Shown here one piece after another: positions 8,153-16,607 of a stretch of 64,000 nucleotides of DNA. Origin of the DNA: Spirochaetales bacterium. GTDB taxonomy: Bacteria; Spirochaetota; Spirochaetia; JABMQR01. The notes under the pieces were generated by a model, which was given only the letters and a program-made list of their open reading frames with translations, made no database searches and had not been told where the DNA came from. Every line of letters begins with the position of its first letter. Positions within the stretch are counted from its first letter, which is position 1. A program made the position numbers and the translations under genes. The DNA is taken from the NCBI GenBank assembly GCA_018399255.1, contig JAGYPA010000010.1:25405-89404 (forward strand). The letters run 5' to 3'.

Positions 8153-9007
8153 ATGTCCAGACGAAATGATGCAGCTCCTGCCGTAAACATACCCCTTTTT
8201 AACAGAATTCATCCCTTTATCATGAGGCGAAAAAACGACTCTCTGGTGTATCACTCCATAGAAGTCGAAATGACCAATGCTGTTCAGTTTATCCAGAAAA
8301 AAAACCGGGAGGCCGGGGAACGGAAATACCGTGTATACGATCTGATTATTGCCGCATTCTGTCGCACAGTCGCCTTACGGCCGGGACTGAACAGATTCAT
8401 TGCAGATTATGAGTTCTGGCAGAGAACTGAAATATCCTTTAATTTCCTGGTAAAAAAGGAAGTAAATGACGATACTTCCAACCGCAATGCCATTGTCCGC
8501 TTTGAAGAAGACATGCATTTTGAAGAAATTGCAGCAATTATGCGGCAGGCAATCAATGCAGCGCTGCGGGACGAAGAGAGTGAGGAAAAGAGAATTGTCA
8601 GGTTCTTTTTACGTATGCCCAAATGGATTCTGAAAATCACCATGGCTCTCCTTCGCCGTTGGGACCGTAAAGGCCGGCTGCCGCGCAGAATCCGGGATAC
8701 CGACGGCCTGCATGTCACCGCCTTCATAGCCAATCTGGGAAGCCTGAACATTCCAAACCCTCCCTATCACCACCTGTTCGAGTGGGGAACCACATCACTT
8801 TTTGTTTCAATGGGAAAAATGCACAGGTCAAAAATTCTCGATGATAATGACAATGAATATATCAAGGATACTATTCAGTTCGGTTTTACCATAGACAAGC
8901 GCATTGCCGACGGCTTTTATTTTATGAAGGCAATGCAGATTTTTCAGGAGCACATCGAGAATCCGGAACGTCTTGAGGAGCGCCCAGATACAGCTATGAT
9001 AAAATAG
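8153..9007 (+). CDS. Stand-alone 2-oxoacid dehydrogenase E2-like acyltransferase domain, catalytic His replaced
   Basis: A 284-residue protein resembling the catalytic core of dihydrolipoamide acyltransferase/chloramphenicol acetyltransferase-fold enzymes. It has RVYDLIIAAFCRTVA near residue 60, FIANLGSLNIPNPPYHHL near 203 and FTIDKRIADGFYF near 245. It lacks lipoyl and subunit-binding domains. The family active-site motif is H-x-x-x-D-G; here the aligned block is DKRIADG (248-254), with Lys in place of His, so acyl transfer by the usual mechanism is doubtful. Two hydrophobic/basic helices (residues 145-175) interrupt the core. No E1 or E3 genes are nearby. The last 14 bases overlap the end of thyX on the opposite strand. 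A trimeric fold with a non-catalytic or altered role is inference. Confidence 0.72.
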   Translation: MSRRNDAAPAVNIPLFNRIHPFIMRRKNDSLVYHSIEVEMTNAVQFIQKKNREAGERKYRVYDLIIAAFCRTVALRPGLNRFIADYEFWQRTEISFNFLVKKEVNDDTSNRNAIVRFEEDMHFEEIAAIMRQAINAALRDEESEEKRIVRFFLRMPKWILKITMALLRRWDRKGRLPRRIRDTDGLHVTAFIANLGSLNIPNPPYHHLFEWGTTSLFVSMGKMHRSKILDDNDNEYIKDTIQFGFTIDKRIADGFYFMKAMQIFQEHIENPERLEERPDTAMIK

Positions 9008-9839
9008 GCTTCCCGCTCTTCTGCAGTTTTGCCAGAAATATTTCGCGCTCACGTCCTTCAAGCGTGCACCTGGATTCATCGGTCATCCGTTCCAGCTGCT
9101 CGATTTCACGCTGTGAAAACAGCTCTCCGCCGAGCTTGAACTCTTCAAAGGCTTCGCAGGCAACGGGGCATACATGCTGTATGATTCTGAAGATTTCGGA
9201 TGCATAGACACGAATCTCATACTGGGCATGAGAATCCATTCTGAGCTGCAGGAAGTGAAAAAGATTGTGCAGATCCATCTGCCAATACCATTCGGTATAG
9301 AGACTGAGCGGGAGGTTGATGCGGGCAAGCTCACGGGCCAGACCCATATCAAGCAGCTCTGAATACACTTCGTAGGTACGCTTCTGGTCATCTTCCAGCA
9401 GCTGCCGTACTTTCCGCCGCAGCTCTACCGGCACCGGTTCCGTACTACGTCCCTGTTTGTTGTCATCACTCTGATAGGATATTACCGCATCTTCCGGGAG
9501 ATAGCATTCGTCGGTCATTACACTGTATCGACCGGAAATTTCATTGAGCCTGGCTGTCCGGTGACGAATCCACTGTCTGGCAACAAATATAGGCATCTTG
9601 ATGTGAAAAGTGAAATTAACCTGCTCAAAAGGTGAAGTATGGTCATTACGCAGCAGGTACTGAATGAGCCCCTTATCCTTCCGATAGGACTTTGTTCCCG
9701 CTGCATAGGATACTCTGGCCGCCTGAACAATCCGGTCATCAGAACCGAGATAATCCACCAGCCTGACAAACCCTTTATCGAGAACAGGAAAGGCTGCATC
9801 AAGAATGGCCTCAGCCTCCGGTACTGTACAGTGAGCCAT
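8994..9839 (-). CDS. thyX: Flavin-dependent thymidylate synthase
   Basis: A 281-residue ThyX. The signature RHR-x7-S is exact: Arg92-His93-Arg94 to Ser102 within RHRTARLNEISGRYS. It makes dTMP from dUMP using FAD, NADPH and methylenetetrahydrofolate, replacing ThyA. The frame extends to a GTG at 9860, but the ATG at 9839 has GGAGGG 9 nt upstream, and the longer start would lie over that site. It is convergent with and overlaps the E2-like gene by 14 nt. Cytoplasmic homotetramer in the known family. Confidence 0.95.
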   Translation of the reverse strand: MAHCTVPEAEAILDAAFPVLDKGFVRLVDYLGSDDRIVQAARVSYAAGTKSYRKDKGLIQYLLRNDHTSPFEQVNFTFHIKMPIFVARQWIRHRTARLNEISGRYSVMTDECYLPEDAVISYQSDDNKQGRSTEPVPVELRRKVRQLLEDDQKRTYEVYSELLDMGLARELARINLPLSLYTEWYWQMDLHNLFHFLQLRMDSHAQYEIRVYASEIFRIIQHVCPVACEAFEEFKLGGELFSQREIEQLERMTDESRCTLEGREREIFLAKLQKSGKPILS

Positions 9840-9883
9840 AGTATAAATCCCTCCACACACTCGTTTTGCGGTTGCCGTCAGGT

Positions 9884-10099
9884 CTAAAGTTCCCGGTATT
9901 TTTTCTCATTAGAGAGATCAAGGATGACAGTTTCCAGATTGCTCAGCCGTTCACCCTGCTTTTTGACAATTTCCTGCAGCTCATGATATTTCTTTTCAGC
10001 AGCGGCAGATCCCCTTTCACCCTTCTTCAAATACTGTCGAACGGTCTCCATGACAGAACCGACGACTACAATTATGACTATAGCAAGCCAGAAATCCAT
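9884..10099 (-). CDS. Small membrane-anchored coiled-coil protein
   Basis: A 71-residue protein: one N-terminal transmembrane helix (about residues 3-17), then a charged helical tail predicted as coiled coil (EKKYHELQEIVKKQGERLSNLETVI). The architecture recalls PspB-like or phage-shock associated small proteins, but I do not recognise the family. GAGGAG lies 5-6 nt before the ATG, strongly supporting translation. It is on the same strand as thyX (45 nt downstream) and rsmE upstream. Function unknown. Confidence 0.75.
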   Translation of the reverse strand: MDFWLAIVIIVVVGSVMETVRQYLKKGERGSAAAEKKYHELQEIVKKQGERLSNLETVILDLSNEKKYREL

Positions 10100-10186
10100 A
10101 CCTGTCTCCTCTAATATTCCTTACAACGAAGGAAATTTCCTTAATGAATTTTCAATTTATCAGAATTTCTGCCTGCAGGCAATCAC

Positions 10187-10930
10187 TTAGATCATTCCCA
10201 GCCTCCCCAGAAGCACCGCTGTCCCTGCGGAACAGGCTGTCTCAGTTCTCAATATCCGCCTGCCCAGACTTGCTGCGGCAAAGCCCCCCTGCTTCAGGAG
10301 TTCCCGCTCCCGATCAGACCAGCCCCGTTCCGAACCCACAGCCAGCACATACCGTTCTGCGGATGGGATTACCATGGTGGAAAGACTTGCCTGCGGGTCA
10401 ATATTATCCAGGACGATGCGGCAGGCGTCACGAAGATCCCGGTATTCATGGGTATTGTCAATATCGGTAAGCATGCTGTCTACTGTCTTGAAAAAAACCA
10501 CCCGGGGAACAGCTGTCATACCAGACTGTTCTGCACCGCTGAGCAGATAACGATGATATTCACCGGTTTCCCAGAGCCTGGCGTCACGGTAGGACCGTTC
10601 CCCGGTATCCGTTCCAACCAGGATCAGCCTTTCAACTCCGATACTGACCGCCTCACGCAGAATTCGCTTCATGCTGATAGGCCGCACCTGTCCTACCATC
10701 AGGGTTACCGGAAAAAGCGGCTGAGGAGGTATTTCCTCCTTCCAGGAGATAGTTACGGCATCGCTGTCCATGTGAGAAATGCGGGCCCGGCCCGAACTGC
10801 CGTTAACAATTCCCATAAGAAAGCTGTCCCCGACGCTAAGGCGCAGGACCTTCTTAATATGCCGGGCTCGCTCATCGGTGAGCGGTATCCGGCCGTCTTC
10901 AGGATATGCATCGAACAATATGATATTCAT
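10187..10930 (-). CDS. rsmE: 16S rRNA (uridine1498-N3)-methyltransferase
   Basis: A 247-residue SPOUT methyltransferase. The C-terminal knot motifs are clear: LAVGSERGWSDRERELL, then ASLGRRILRTETA. The N-terminal PUA-like domain holds RARHIKKVLRLSVGD. It methylates U1498 in the 30S decoding region. The frame opens 15 residues earlier at 10975, but that start would overlap a promoter (TTGGAT, 18 bp, TATATC) whose -10 ends 6 nt before the ATG at 10930. With no Shine-Dalgarno site there, the mRNA is probably leaderless. Confidence 0.93.
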   Translation of the reverse strand: MNIILFDAYPEDGRIPLTDERARHIKKVLRLSVGDSFLMGIVNGSSGRARISHMDSDAVTISWKEEIPPQPLFPVTLMVGQVRPISMKRILREAVSIGVERLILVGTDTGERSYRDARLWETGEYHRYLLSGAEQSGMTAVPRVVFFKTVDSMLTDIDNTHEYRDLRDACRIVLDNIDPQASLSTMVIPSAERYVLAVGSERGWSDRERELLKQGGFAAASLGRRILRTETACSAGTAVLLGRLGMI

Positions 10931-10936
10931 ATAACT

Positions 10937-10966
10937 GATATACCACAAAACCTTCTGCCGATCCAA
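10937..10966 (-). promoter_or_regulatory. Promoter of rsmE, leaderless type
   Basis: On the minus strand: TTGGAT (10966-10961), 18-bp spacer, TATATC (10942-10937), then 6 nt to the ATG. Transcription would begin at or next to the start codon. Confidence 0.5.
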
Positions 10967-10995
10967 CCCGCTCATGCCCCTTGGTCCGGCTGCTC

Positions 10996-11034
10996 CTCGA
11001 GGATCCTCGAGAAGTCTCCTTCCTCGAGAAGTCT
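10996..11034. repeat. Perfect 16-bp palindrome plus 17-bp-period direct repeat
   Basis: A perfect palindrome CTCGAGGATCCTCGAG occupies 10996-11011. Overlapping it, TCCTCGAGAAGTCT occurs exactly twice, at 11004-11017 and 11021-11034. It sits between divergent rsmE and lplA, about 10 bp upstream of the lplA -35 box. The layout resembles a pair of operator sites, but no cognate regulator is identified; slippage is an alternative. Confidence 0.7.
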
Positions 11035-11044
11035 GCCGTTCCCC

Positions 11045-11073
11045 TTTACGCCGGTCTTCTGTTGGTATATATA
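11045..11073 (+). promoter_or_regulatory. Promoter of lplA
   Basis: TTTACG at 11045-11050, 17-bp spacer, TATATA at 11068-11073. The ATG at 11083 is 9 nt past the -10 box, so the leader is about 3 nt and there is no proper ribosome-binding site. Confidence 0.5.
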
Positions 11074-11082
11074 TAGAGTTCT

Positions 11083-12093
11083 ATGAAACAACTGACCGTA
11101 TATGCAAGTGCATCTTTCGATCCGCGAACAAACCTTGCGCTGGAAGAGGCCCTGTTTCAATCCATGCCGACAGCTGCCCGCATTCTGATGCTGTATCGAA
11201 ACGCTCCTTCCGTCATAATCGGCCGCAATCAGAACCCCTGGCTCGAATGCAGCCTGCCGGCACTGAGCCGAAAGGCTATCCCTTTTTATCGGCGCTTCAG
11301 CGGAGGAGGTACGGTGTACCATGATCTGGGCAATCTCAACTACAGCTTCATGACCCCCCGTCAAGAATTTGACCGTTCCACGGCAACCCGGATTATTACG
11401 CAAACACTGAGGCAATTGGACATACCCGCCGAAGTCTCTCCCCGCAATGATATTCTGGCTGACAACAGGAAAGTGTCGGGCAGCGCTTATCGAATAACGG
11501 GTGATAAAGCATATCACCATGGGACATTGCTGATTAACACTGACCTGGAGTCCCTGGGCTCCCTGCTGAAGAGCCGCCTGGAGATAATAGATTCCCGCAG
11601 CACTCAATCAGTTTCCTCCGCAGTTGTGAACCTGAGCAGCATAAACCCCACTCTGACTATAGAAAGCGTTACTGAAGCTATTGCCGCTGGATTCTCCGAT
11701 CCGGCGGTACCGCCAGTAATACTACTGGATCCAAAAAACTGCCCCCGCCCTGAAGTTTACCGGGAGATCTTTGATCGCTTAGGAACATCTGCCTGGCAGC
11801 TTGAAAAAACTCCCCGCTTCTCCTTTTCGGCTCAACTTGCCCCTGAAAACAGGTACAGCAAATTCGCCGGTGACCATGTCCGCATTGAAGTTGACAAAGG
11901 AAGGATTGTCGACATCGCTTACGCTGGAAGCACACCCTCCCCGAACAGCGGGGCTTACACCCGGATACGGGAAATACTGATTGACTGTTCATTCTCACCG
12001 CATGCCGTGAAGAAAGCTGTCAAAGAAAGCAAGCCTCTGTATGCTGCTGCCGGGGAACTTGCAGCCCTTCTTTACACCACCCTCTTTTCGTGA
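11083..12093 (+). CDS. lplA: Lipoate-protein ligase A
   Basis: A 336-residue LplA. RRFSGGGTVYHDLGN (residues 70-84) is the lipoyl-AMP binding loop and Lys130 in NRKVSGSAYR is the conserved catalytic lysine. It activates free lipoate with ATP and transfers it to lipoyl domains of 2-oxoacid dehydrogenases or GcvH. The protein has both the large catalytic domain and the smaller C-terminal domain (about 240-336). No lipoyl-domain protein is encoded nearby. Its 3' end overlaps the convergent methyltransferase by 22 nt. Confidence 0.93.
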   Translation: MKQLTVYASASFDPRTNLALEEALFQSMPTAARILMLYRNAPSVIIGRNQNPWLECSLPALSRKAIPFYRRFSGGGTVYHDLGNLNYSFMTPRQEFDRSTATRIITQTLRQLDIPAEVSPRNDILADNRKVSGSAYRITGDKAYHHGTLLINTDLESLGSLLKSRLEIIDSRSTQSVSSAVVNLSSINPTLTIESVTEAIAAGFSDPAVPPVILLDPKNCPRPEVYREIFDRLGTSAWQLEKTPRFSFSAQLAPENRYSKFAGDHVRIEVDKGRIVDIAYAGSTPSPNSGAYTRIREILIDCSFSPHAVKKAVKESKPLYAAAGELAALLYTTLFS

Positions 12094-12689
12094 AAGTTTC
12101 CCGCAATCACCGTAAAGTCGTGGGGTACATACCCCTGCACCAGCTGAACATTGCCGGCATACTCCCCGACCAGGGAAACAACCTCTTCAGGATCGAAATA
12201 TGCGTAGCGCTCACTCTGCGCAGGATGCCCGGGATCAAGCAAGTTGAAAACAACCCTTTGTCCGGCAATCCTGAAAAACACCGGCAGCGCTGATTTGAGA
12301 AATGCTGTATTATTTCCAAGATTCAGATTGAATATGCCCGAACTGTACACCACATCAAATGACTTTTCAGCCATCATATCTGATGTAAAAAGGTCTCCCG
12401 AAACAAACCGCCCCGTTGGATACCTTCTCTTCGCCTCCTGCACCATCTCCTCTAGAATATCCACTCCCGTATAGTCTGCATCTATATGACTGCGAAGAAG
12501 ATATCCATATAAATCACCGACTCCGCAGCCAACATCCAGCAAAGAACGCCCATTGAGATCAATATGCTCACTCAGGACGGAAAATCGTCCGAGCTGGGCC
12601 TCTTCACTCTCCCAGTCTAAAATATCATACCCTGGTGCTTTCCGGCTGATCCGTTCTGTATAATGTTCTGCAATTTTGTTTCTACGCAT
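12072..12689 (-). CDS. Class I SAM-dependent methyltransferase
   Basis: A 205-residue Rossmann methyltransferase with motif I LLDVGCGVGD (residues 50-59), acidic loop YTGVDILEEM, and motif IV-like FDVVYSSGIFNL. Substrate unknown; the size suggests a small-molecule rather than rRNA enzyme. The frame extends five codons upstream. I chose ATG 12689 because TACAAT ends exactly 6 nt before it, matching the leaderless layout seen at other genes here; no good -35 was found. It overlaps lplA tail-to-tail. Confidence 0.8.
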   Translation of the reverse strand: MRRNKIAEHYTERISRKAPGYDILDWESEEAQLGRFSVLSEHIDLNGRSLLDVGCGVGDLYGYLLRSHIDADYTGVDILEEMVQEAKRRYPTGRFVSGDLFTSDMMAEKSFDVVYSSGIFNLNLGNNTAFLKSALPVFFRIAGQRVVFNLLDPGHPAQSERYAYFDPEEVVSLVGEYAGNVQLVQGYVPHDFTVIAGNFHEKRVV

Positions 12690-12743
12690 AAGACCATTGT
12701 ACATGATCCCCGGAAATTTATCTGCCTCTTTCCCTACAGAACC

Positions 12744-12772
12744 ATGACACTCTGTTAAAAATAGATTATACT
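12744..12772 (+). promoter_or_regulatory. Promoter of the oligopeptide-binding protein gene
   Basis: ATGACA at 12744-12749, 17-bp spacer, TATACT at 12767-12772. It leaves a leader of about 60 nt containing AAAGGAAAG before the ATG at 12839. Confidence 0.5.
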
Positions 12773-12838
12773 TTATACCTACTGCTTCAATTAATCGGAC
12801 AATCCTGATAGTTAAAACAGTAGATAAAGGAAAGTGGA

Positions 12839-14488
12839 ATGTCGAAGCTGCAGAAAACCATCACAATCTTGACAATCGTTTTTTTGATCCTGATCCTGAA
12901 CCTGGTCCCGACACCCGTTTTTTTGCAGGCATCATCCACCATACCCGGAAAACCCTCTTCCCCGGTTGAACTGCGCGGAGCCTCTGAATTTGTCATAGCT
13001 GTTGAAACAAATGATGAACCGTATACCTTCAATCCGCAGAAATCGACCAACATTCACTCAGCCCAACTTTTTACCGCGCTGACCGAAGGGCTGGTGACCT
13101 ATCATCCATCCACTCTCGATCCGGTTCCCGGGGCAGCGGCTCAGATAGCAACCTCCGACGACGGGCTAGTATGGACCATAAAACTGCGTGACAATGCCCG
13201 CTTCAGCAACGGAGATCCAATAACCGCCTATACCTTCGAGAATACCTGGTTCTACCTCATCAGCAAAGATACTGCCGGGGACATGGCCTCCCTGCTCGAT
13301 GTTATAGTCGGCGTACGCTCATACAGGACGGGAATTATCAGCGAGCGCAGCCTGGTCGGTATTCAGGCTCTCGATCGTAACACCCTGCAGCTGAGACTCA
13401 CAGTTCCGGCGCCCTACCTGCTTGATATTCTCTGCCATCATATTTTCGTACCCATTCACCCCTCCAACCTGTACAGTCCCGACCAGATGACCGCCGATAA
13501 TTTTATCAGCAGCGGTCCGTACAGAATTGCAGGACATAGCGAAAAGGAGATCTATCTCGAGAAAAACCCCTACTACTGGGATCAGGAACATGTAGAAACC
13601 AAAAATATACGGATTGAGCTGCGCAGGTCTGGACTTGATCTGCTGGTAGATTTTTCCGGGGAAATGGTTCACTGGTCTGAGGCATACATCCCCATACCGC
13701 TGCTGTATAATGAAGATAACATTATAGCCTTTCCTGAATATTCGACCGGCTTCTATTATTTCTCGGAAAATTCCGGACCTTATTCCATGCCGGAAGTGCG
13801 GCAGGCCTTGACCATGCTGATTCCATGGGACGAAATACGTAACCAGGACAATTACCTTTATCCCACAAAAACGCTGGTCCCGCAGGATTCTGCCTATAAT
13901 GGAGTAACCGGGATATCAGAGGCTGATAGAGATCAGGCTTTTCAACTGCTCGAAGAGGCCGGCTATCCCCGGGGCTTCGGCCTGCCTCCCATAAACGTGG
14001 CTATCCATCCCGGAAAAATCCTCGAAGGGGTAACCGATGTTATAACCGATATCTGGAGCAAGGAATTAGGCGTGATGGTAATAATCGATGTCGTTCCCTT
14101 CTCCGTATATCTGGGCGACCCGGAGAATTCCCCGTATACTATGGGATACATAACCTGGATTGGAGATTTTTACGATCCCTACAGTTTCCTTAACCTGTGG
14201 CTGTCGGACAGCAACTTCAATCCGGGCAAATACCAGAATCCCGAGTATGATGCCCTCATACGCCACGGCCTGGAACAGAGCAGCGATTCTGAACGCTTTG
14301 TCTTTTTTCGGGAAGCCGAAAACATCCTGCTTCAGCAGGCAGCCGTAATACCTATATCCCATGGCGTATCGATCAATTTCATCAATACTCACATAGTATC
14401 AGGCTGGTATCCGAATCTGCTCAATATTCATCCATTCAAGTATTTCGTTACTCATGAGCCGAAACGAGACAACAGCGGCTCAATGTAG
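12839..14488 (+). CDS. Family 5 extracellular solute-binding protein (oligopeptide type)
   Basis: A 549-residue periplasmic binding protein of the OppA/DppA family. It has an N-terminal signal sequence (basic MSKLQK, hydrophobic residues 9-30, probable cleavage after QAS) with no lipobox Cys. The family block FVIAVETNDEPYTFNPQKS follows, and LTEGLVTYHPSTLDPVPGAA and WTIKLRDNARFSNGDPITA are diagnostic. It binds peptides or similar solutes for an ABC importer, but no permease or ATPase gene follows, so it is an orphan binding protein using components elsewhere. It ends 21 nt before the convergent malQ. Confidence 0.9.
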   Translation: MSKLQKTITILTIVFLILILNLVPTPVFLQASSTIPGKPSSPVELRGASEFVIAVETNDEPYTFNPQKSTNIHSAQLFTALTEGLVTYHPSTLDPVPGAAAQIATSDDGLVWTIKLRDNARFSNGDPITAYTFENTWFYLISKDTAGDMASLLDVIVGVRSYRTGIISERSLVGIQALDRNTLQLRLTVPAPYLLDILCHHIFVPIHPSNLYSPDQMTADNFISSGPYRIAGHSEKEIYLEKNPYYWDQEHVETKNIRIELRRSGLDLLVDFSGEMVHWSEAYIPIPLLYNEDNIIAFPEYSTGFYYFSENSGPYSMPEVRQALTMLIPWDEIRNQDNYLYPTKTLVPQDSAYNGVTGISEADRDQAFQLLEEAGYPRGFGLPPINVAIHPGKILEGVTDVITDIWSKELGVMVIIDVVPFSVYLGDPENSPYTMGYITWIGDFYDPYSFLNLWLSDSNFNPGKYQNPEYDALIRHGLEQSSDSERFVFFREAENILLQQAAVIPISHGVSINFINTHIVSGWYPNLLNIHPFKYFVTHEPKRDNSGSM

Positions 14489-14509
14489 CCTAAGGAGCCT
14501 GTCGGACTC

Positions 14510-16039
14510 CTAGTCTCTGCCGTACAGCTCTACCAATTCCCTGAATCTGGCAGACAATGCATCATCCAGTGCTCCCGGCATAATCCGCCAGGACCAGTTA
14601 GCTTCGCCGACGGTGGAAGGGGTATTCATCCTGCACTCAGAACCAAGAGAAAGGAGGTCCTGCGCAGGAAATATGGCATATCGAGCTGTTGAGGACATCA
14701 ACTTGCGGATCATGGACCAGGAAATATCGTGGTCGGGCCGGGCAAGGTATCTTCTTACCAGATCGCGATACGATTCAGGCAGCTTTTGATACCAGCCGAC
14801 AGTGGTGTCATTATCATGTGTTCCCGTATAGGCGACACAGTTGACGGGATAGTTATGCGGAAGAAAATCATTTGCCGCATTCAGCTTCAACGGCTTACCC
14901 TGGCTGGATTCAGCCGGCTCAAAGGCAAACTGAAGAATTTTCATACCCGGCAGGTCAAAGCGGTCACGAAGCTCTACCACCTCAGGCGTCATAACCCCGA
15001 GATCCTCGGCTATTATGGGAACTTCCCCGAGCTCCGCTTTTATGCGATCAAAAAGCTTGCCGCCTGGCGCTTTTTTCCAGTTGCCGTTAACCGCTGTCGT
15101 TTCTCCGGCAGGCACTTCCCAGTACGCTTCAAGACCCCGGAAGTGGTCGATCCTGATGATATCGGTCTGTTCGAGAGCTTTACGGATTCGCAATATCCAC
15201 CAGTCCAGCAGCTCCTTCTCCTTCTGCTCCCAGTCATATATCGGGGTTCCCCACAGCTGCCCGGTTTCACTGAAAAAATCGGGAGGAACTCCTGACTGAG
15301 CAGAAAATGTCCCCTTGCTGTCCGTTTTAAAGAGTTTGCGGTTAACCCAGGCATCCGAACTGTCAGCAGCAACAAAAATAGGAATGTCGCCGATAAGCTT
15401 TATTCCCGCTTCATTGACATACTGCTTCAGTTCCTGCCACTGCCGATAAAAAAAGTACTGAAGCACCTTCCGTATTTCGATGGCATGCGCATGCTCTTCT
15501 CCCCAGGCGGCAAGAGCCCGGGCATCACGGAAACCCACTCCCGTATCCCACTGACTGTACCAGCGGGAGTCCTGAAAAATATCTGTTGCAACGGCAAACA
15601 GCGCGTAGTCGTCAAGCCAGAAGCTGTTCTGCCGGCAGAAAACTCCATATGCAGCTTTCTGTTCGTCGCTGGAAGCTGCAAGAAAGTTCTCTGCTGCCGT
15701 GTGGAGGAGGGGCACCTTCAAAAGTTCAACTTGCTGATAATCCACCCGTGCCCCTGACAAGTCCGGATAAGCCGGCAGGGCCTTATGGTCGATAAGCCCA
15801 TCTTCTGCCAGCAGGTCGAGACTGATCAGCAGTATATTTCCGGCAAAGGTGGAACGGCTGGAATAGGGGGAATTTCCATAGCCTGTCGGCCCCAGCGGCA
15901 GCACCTGCCACAGCTTGATAGAGGCAGCTGCCAGAAAGTCGGTAAATCTGTAGGCTTCGCTCCCGAAATCTCCGATTCCATACGGACCCGGGAGGGAAGT
16001 CGGATGCATGAGAAGCCCGGAAAATCGCTCATTTTTCAT
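14510..16039 (-). CDS. malQ: 4-alpha-glucanotransferase (amylomaltase)
   Basis: A 509-residue GH77 enzyme. It begins MKNERFSGLLMHPTSLPGPYG, the standard amylomaltase start. Catalytic blocks: RIDHFRGLEAYW (nucleophile Asp), IIAEDLGVMTPEV (acid/base Glu) and YTGTHDNDTTVGWY (third Asp). It disproportionates maltodextrins and complements the maltodextrin import and hydrolase operon at 21.6-31.1 kb, though it carries no matching LacI operator. The frame opens 33 codons earlier, but that region crosses the divergent promoters. TATACT ends 6 nt before ATG 16039, so the mRNA is probably leaderless. Confidence 0.95.
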   Translation of the reverse strand: MKNERFSGLLMHPTSLPGPYGIGDFGSEAYRFTDFLAAASIKLWQVLPLGPTGYGNSPYSSRSTFAGNILLISLDLLAEDGLIDHKALPAYPDLSGARVDYQQVELLKVPLLHTAAENFLAASSDEQKAAYGVFCRQNSFWLDDYALFAVATDIFQDSRWYSQWDTGVGFRDARALAAWGEEHAHAIEIRKVLQYFFYRQWQELKQYVNEAGIKLIGDIPIFVAADSSDAWVNRKLFKTDSKGTFSAQSGVPPDFFSETGQLWGTPIYDWEQKEKELLDWWILRIRKALEQTDIIRIDHFRGLEAYWEVPAGETTAVNGNWKKAPGGKLFDRIKAELGEVPIIAEDLGVMTPEVVELRDRFDLPGMKILQFAFEPAESSQGKPLKLNAANDFLPHNYPVNCVAYTGTHDNDTTVGWYQKLPESYRDLVRRYLARPDHDISWSMIRKLMSSTARYAIFPAQDLLSLGSECRMNTPSTVGEANWSWRIMPGALDDALSARFRELVELYGRD

Positions 16040-16045
16040 GAAATC

Positions 16046-16096
16046 AGTATAAGCATTTTTATTGCCTTTGACTATCCTCCAAGTATTGAGTATACT
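16046..16096. promoter_or_regulatory. Divergent leaderless promoters of malQ (-) and carD (+)
   Basis: Only 64 bases separate the two start codons. Plus strand: TTGACT (16068-16073), 17-bp spacer, TATACT (16091-16096), then 7 nt to the carD ATG at 16104. Minus strand: TATACT (16051-16046) lies 6 nt before the malQ ATG at 16039; its -35 is weak. Neither gene has a Shine-Dalgarno sequence, so both transcripts should start at or next to the ATG. Confidence 0.65.
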
Positions 16097-16103
16097 GTTT
16101 ACC

Positions 16104-16607
16104 ATGAGTTTGACGACAGAAAACACGACCTTTTCCATTGGTGAGCATGTGGTATATCCCCTTCAGGGTGTAGGCATCATCCAGGAAATTGAAGAGCGGG
16201 ATTTCAAGGGCAAAAAAGTTCTTTATTATATCATTTTTTTGGATATTACCGATATGACGGTAATGATACCGGTTAATAAAGCGAAAGAACTGGGTATCCG
16301 GGCTATTGTAACTCCCAAGGAAGCTAAAGAAGCCCTCGATTCCATCTCAAGCACCTACGAACCCGTCTCCATAGACTGGAAGCTGAGATACCAGATGAAC
16401 CTTGACCTTCTCAAACAGGGCACAGTCACGTCTATTGCATCAGTTGTGCAGGCTTTGTATCACAGAAGCAAAGTCAAGGAGCTTCCCGTACAGGAGCGAA
16501 AGCTCTTCGACAGTGCTCTGAAAATACTTATTGACGAAATGTCTTTCTCCTTCAAAAAAGACAAGAAGGAGATCGAGGAGATGATCTTCTCCCGACTGGA
16601 GACATAG
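16104..16607 (+). CDS. carD: CarD-family transcriptional regulator
   Basis: A 167-residue CarD/CdnL-type protein. The N-terminal RNA-polymerase-interaction Tudor-like domain carries FSIGEHVVYPLQGVGII, and MIPVNKAKELGIR ends it; the helical C-terminal DNA-binding half contains VQALYHRSKVKELPVQERKLF. It stabilises open promoter complexes through the RNAP beta subunit. The frame could begin at 16062, but that would run through the -35 and -10 of its own promoter, so ATG 16104 is chosen. It is the first gene of carD-ispD-ispF, a grouping also known in treponemes. Confidence 0.92.
   Translation: MSLTTENTTFSIGEHVVYPLQGVGIIQEIEERDFKGKKVLYYIIFLDITDMTVMIPVNKAKELGIRAIVTPKEAKEALDSISSTYEPVSIDWKLRYQMNLDLLKQGTVTSIASVVQALYHRSKVKELPVQERKLFDSALKILIDEMSFSFKKDKKEIEEMIFSRLET

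Noticed and set aside
16062..16103. Upstream ATG for carD adding 14 residues
   Set aside because: It would be encoded by the -35/-10 promoter region (16068-16096); the CarD fold begins after 16104.
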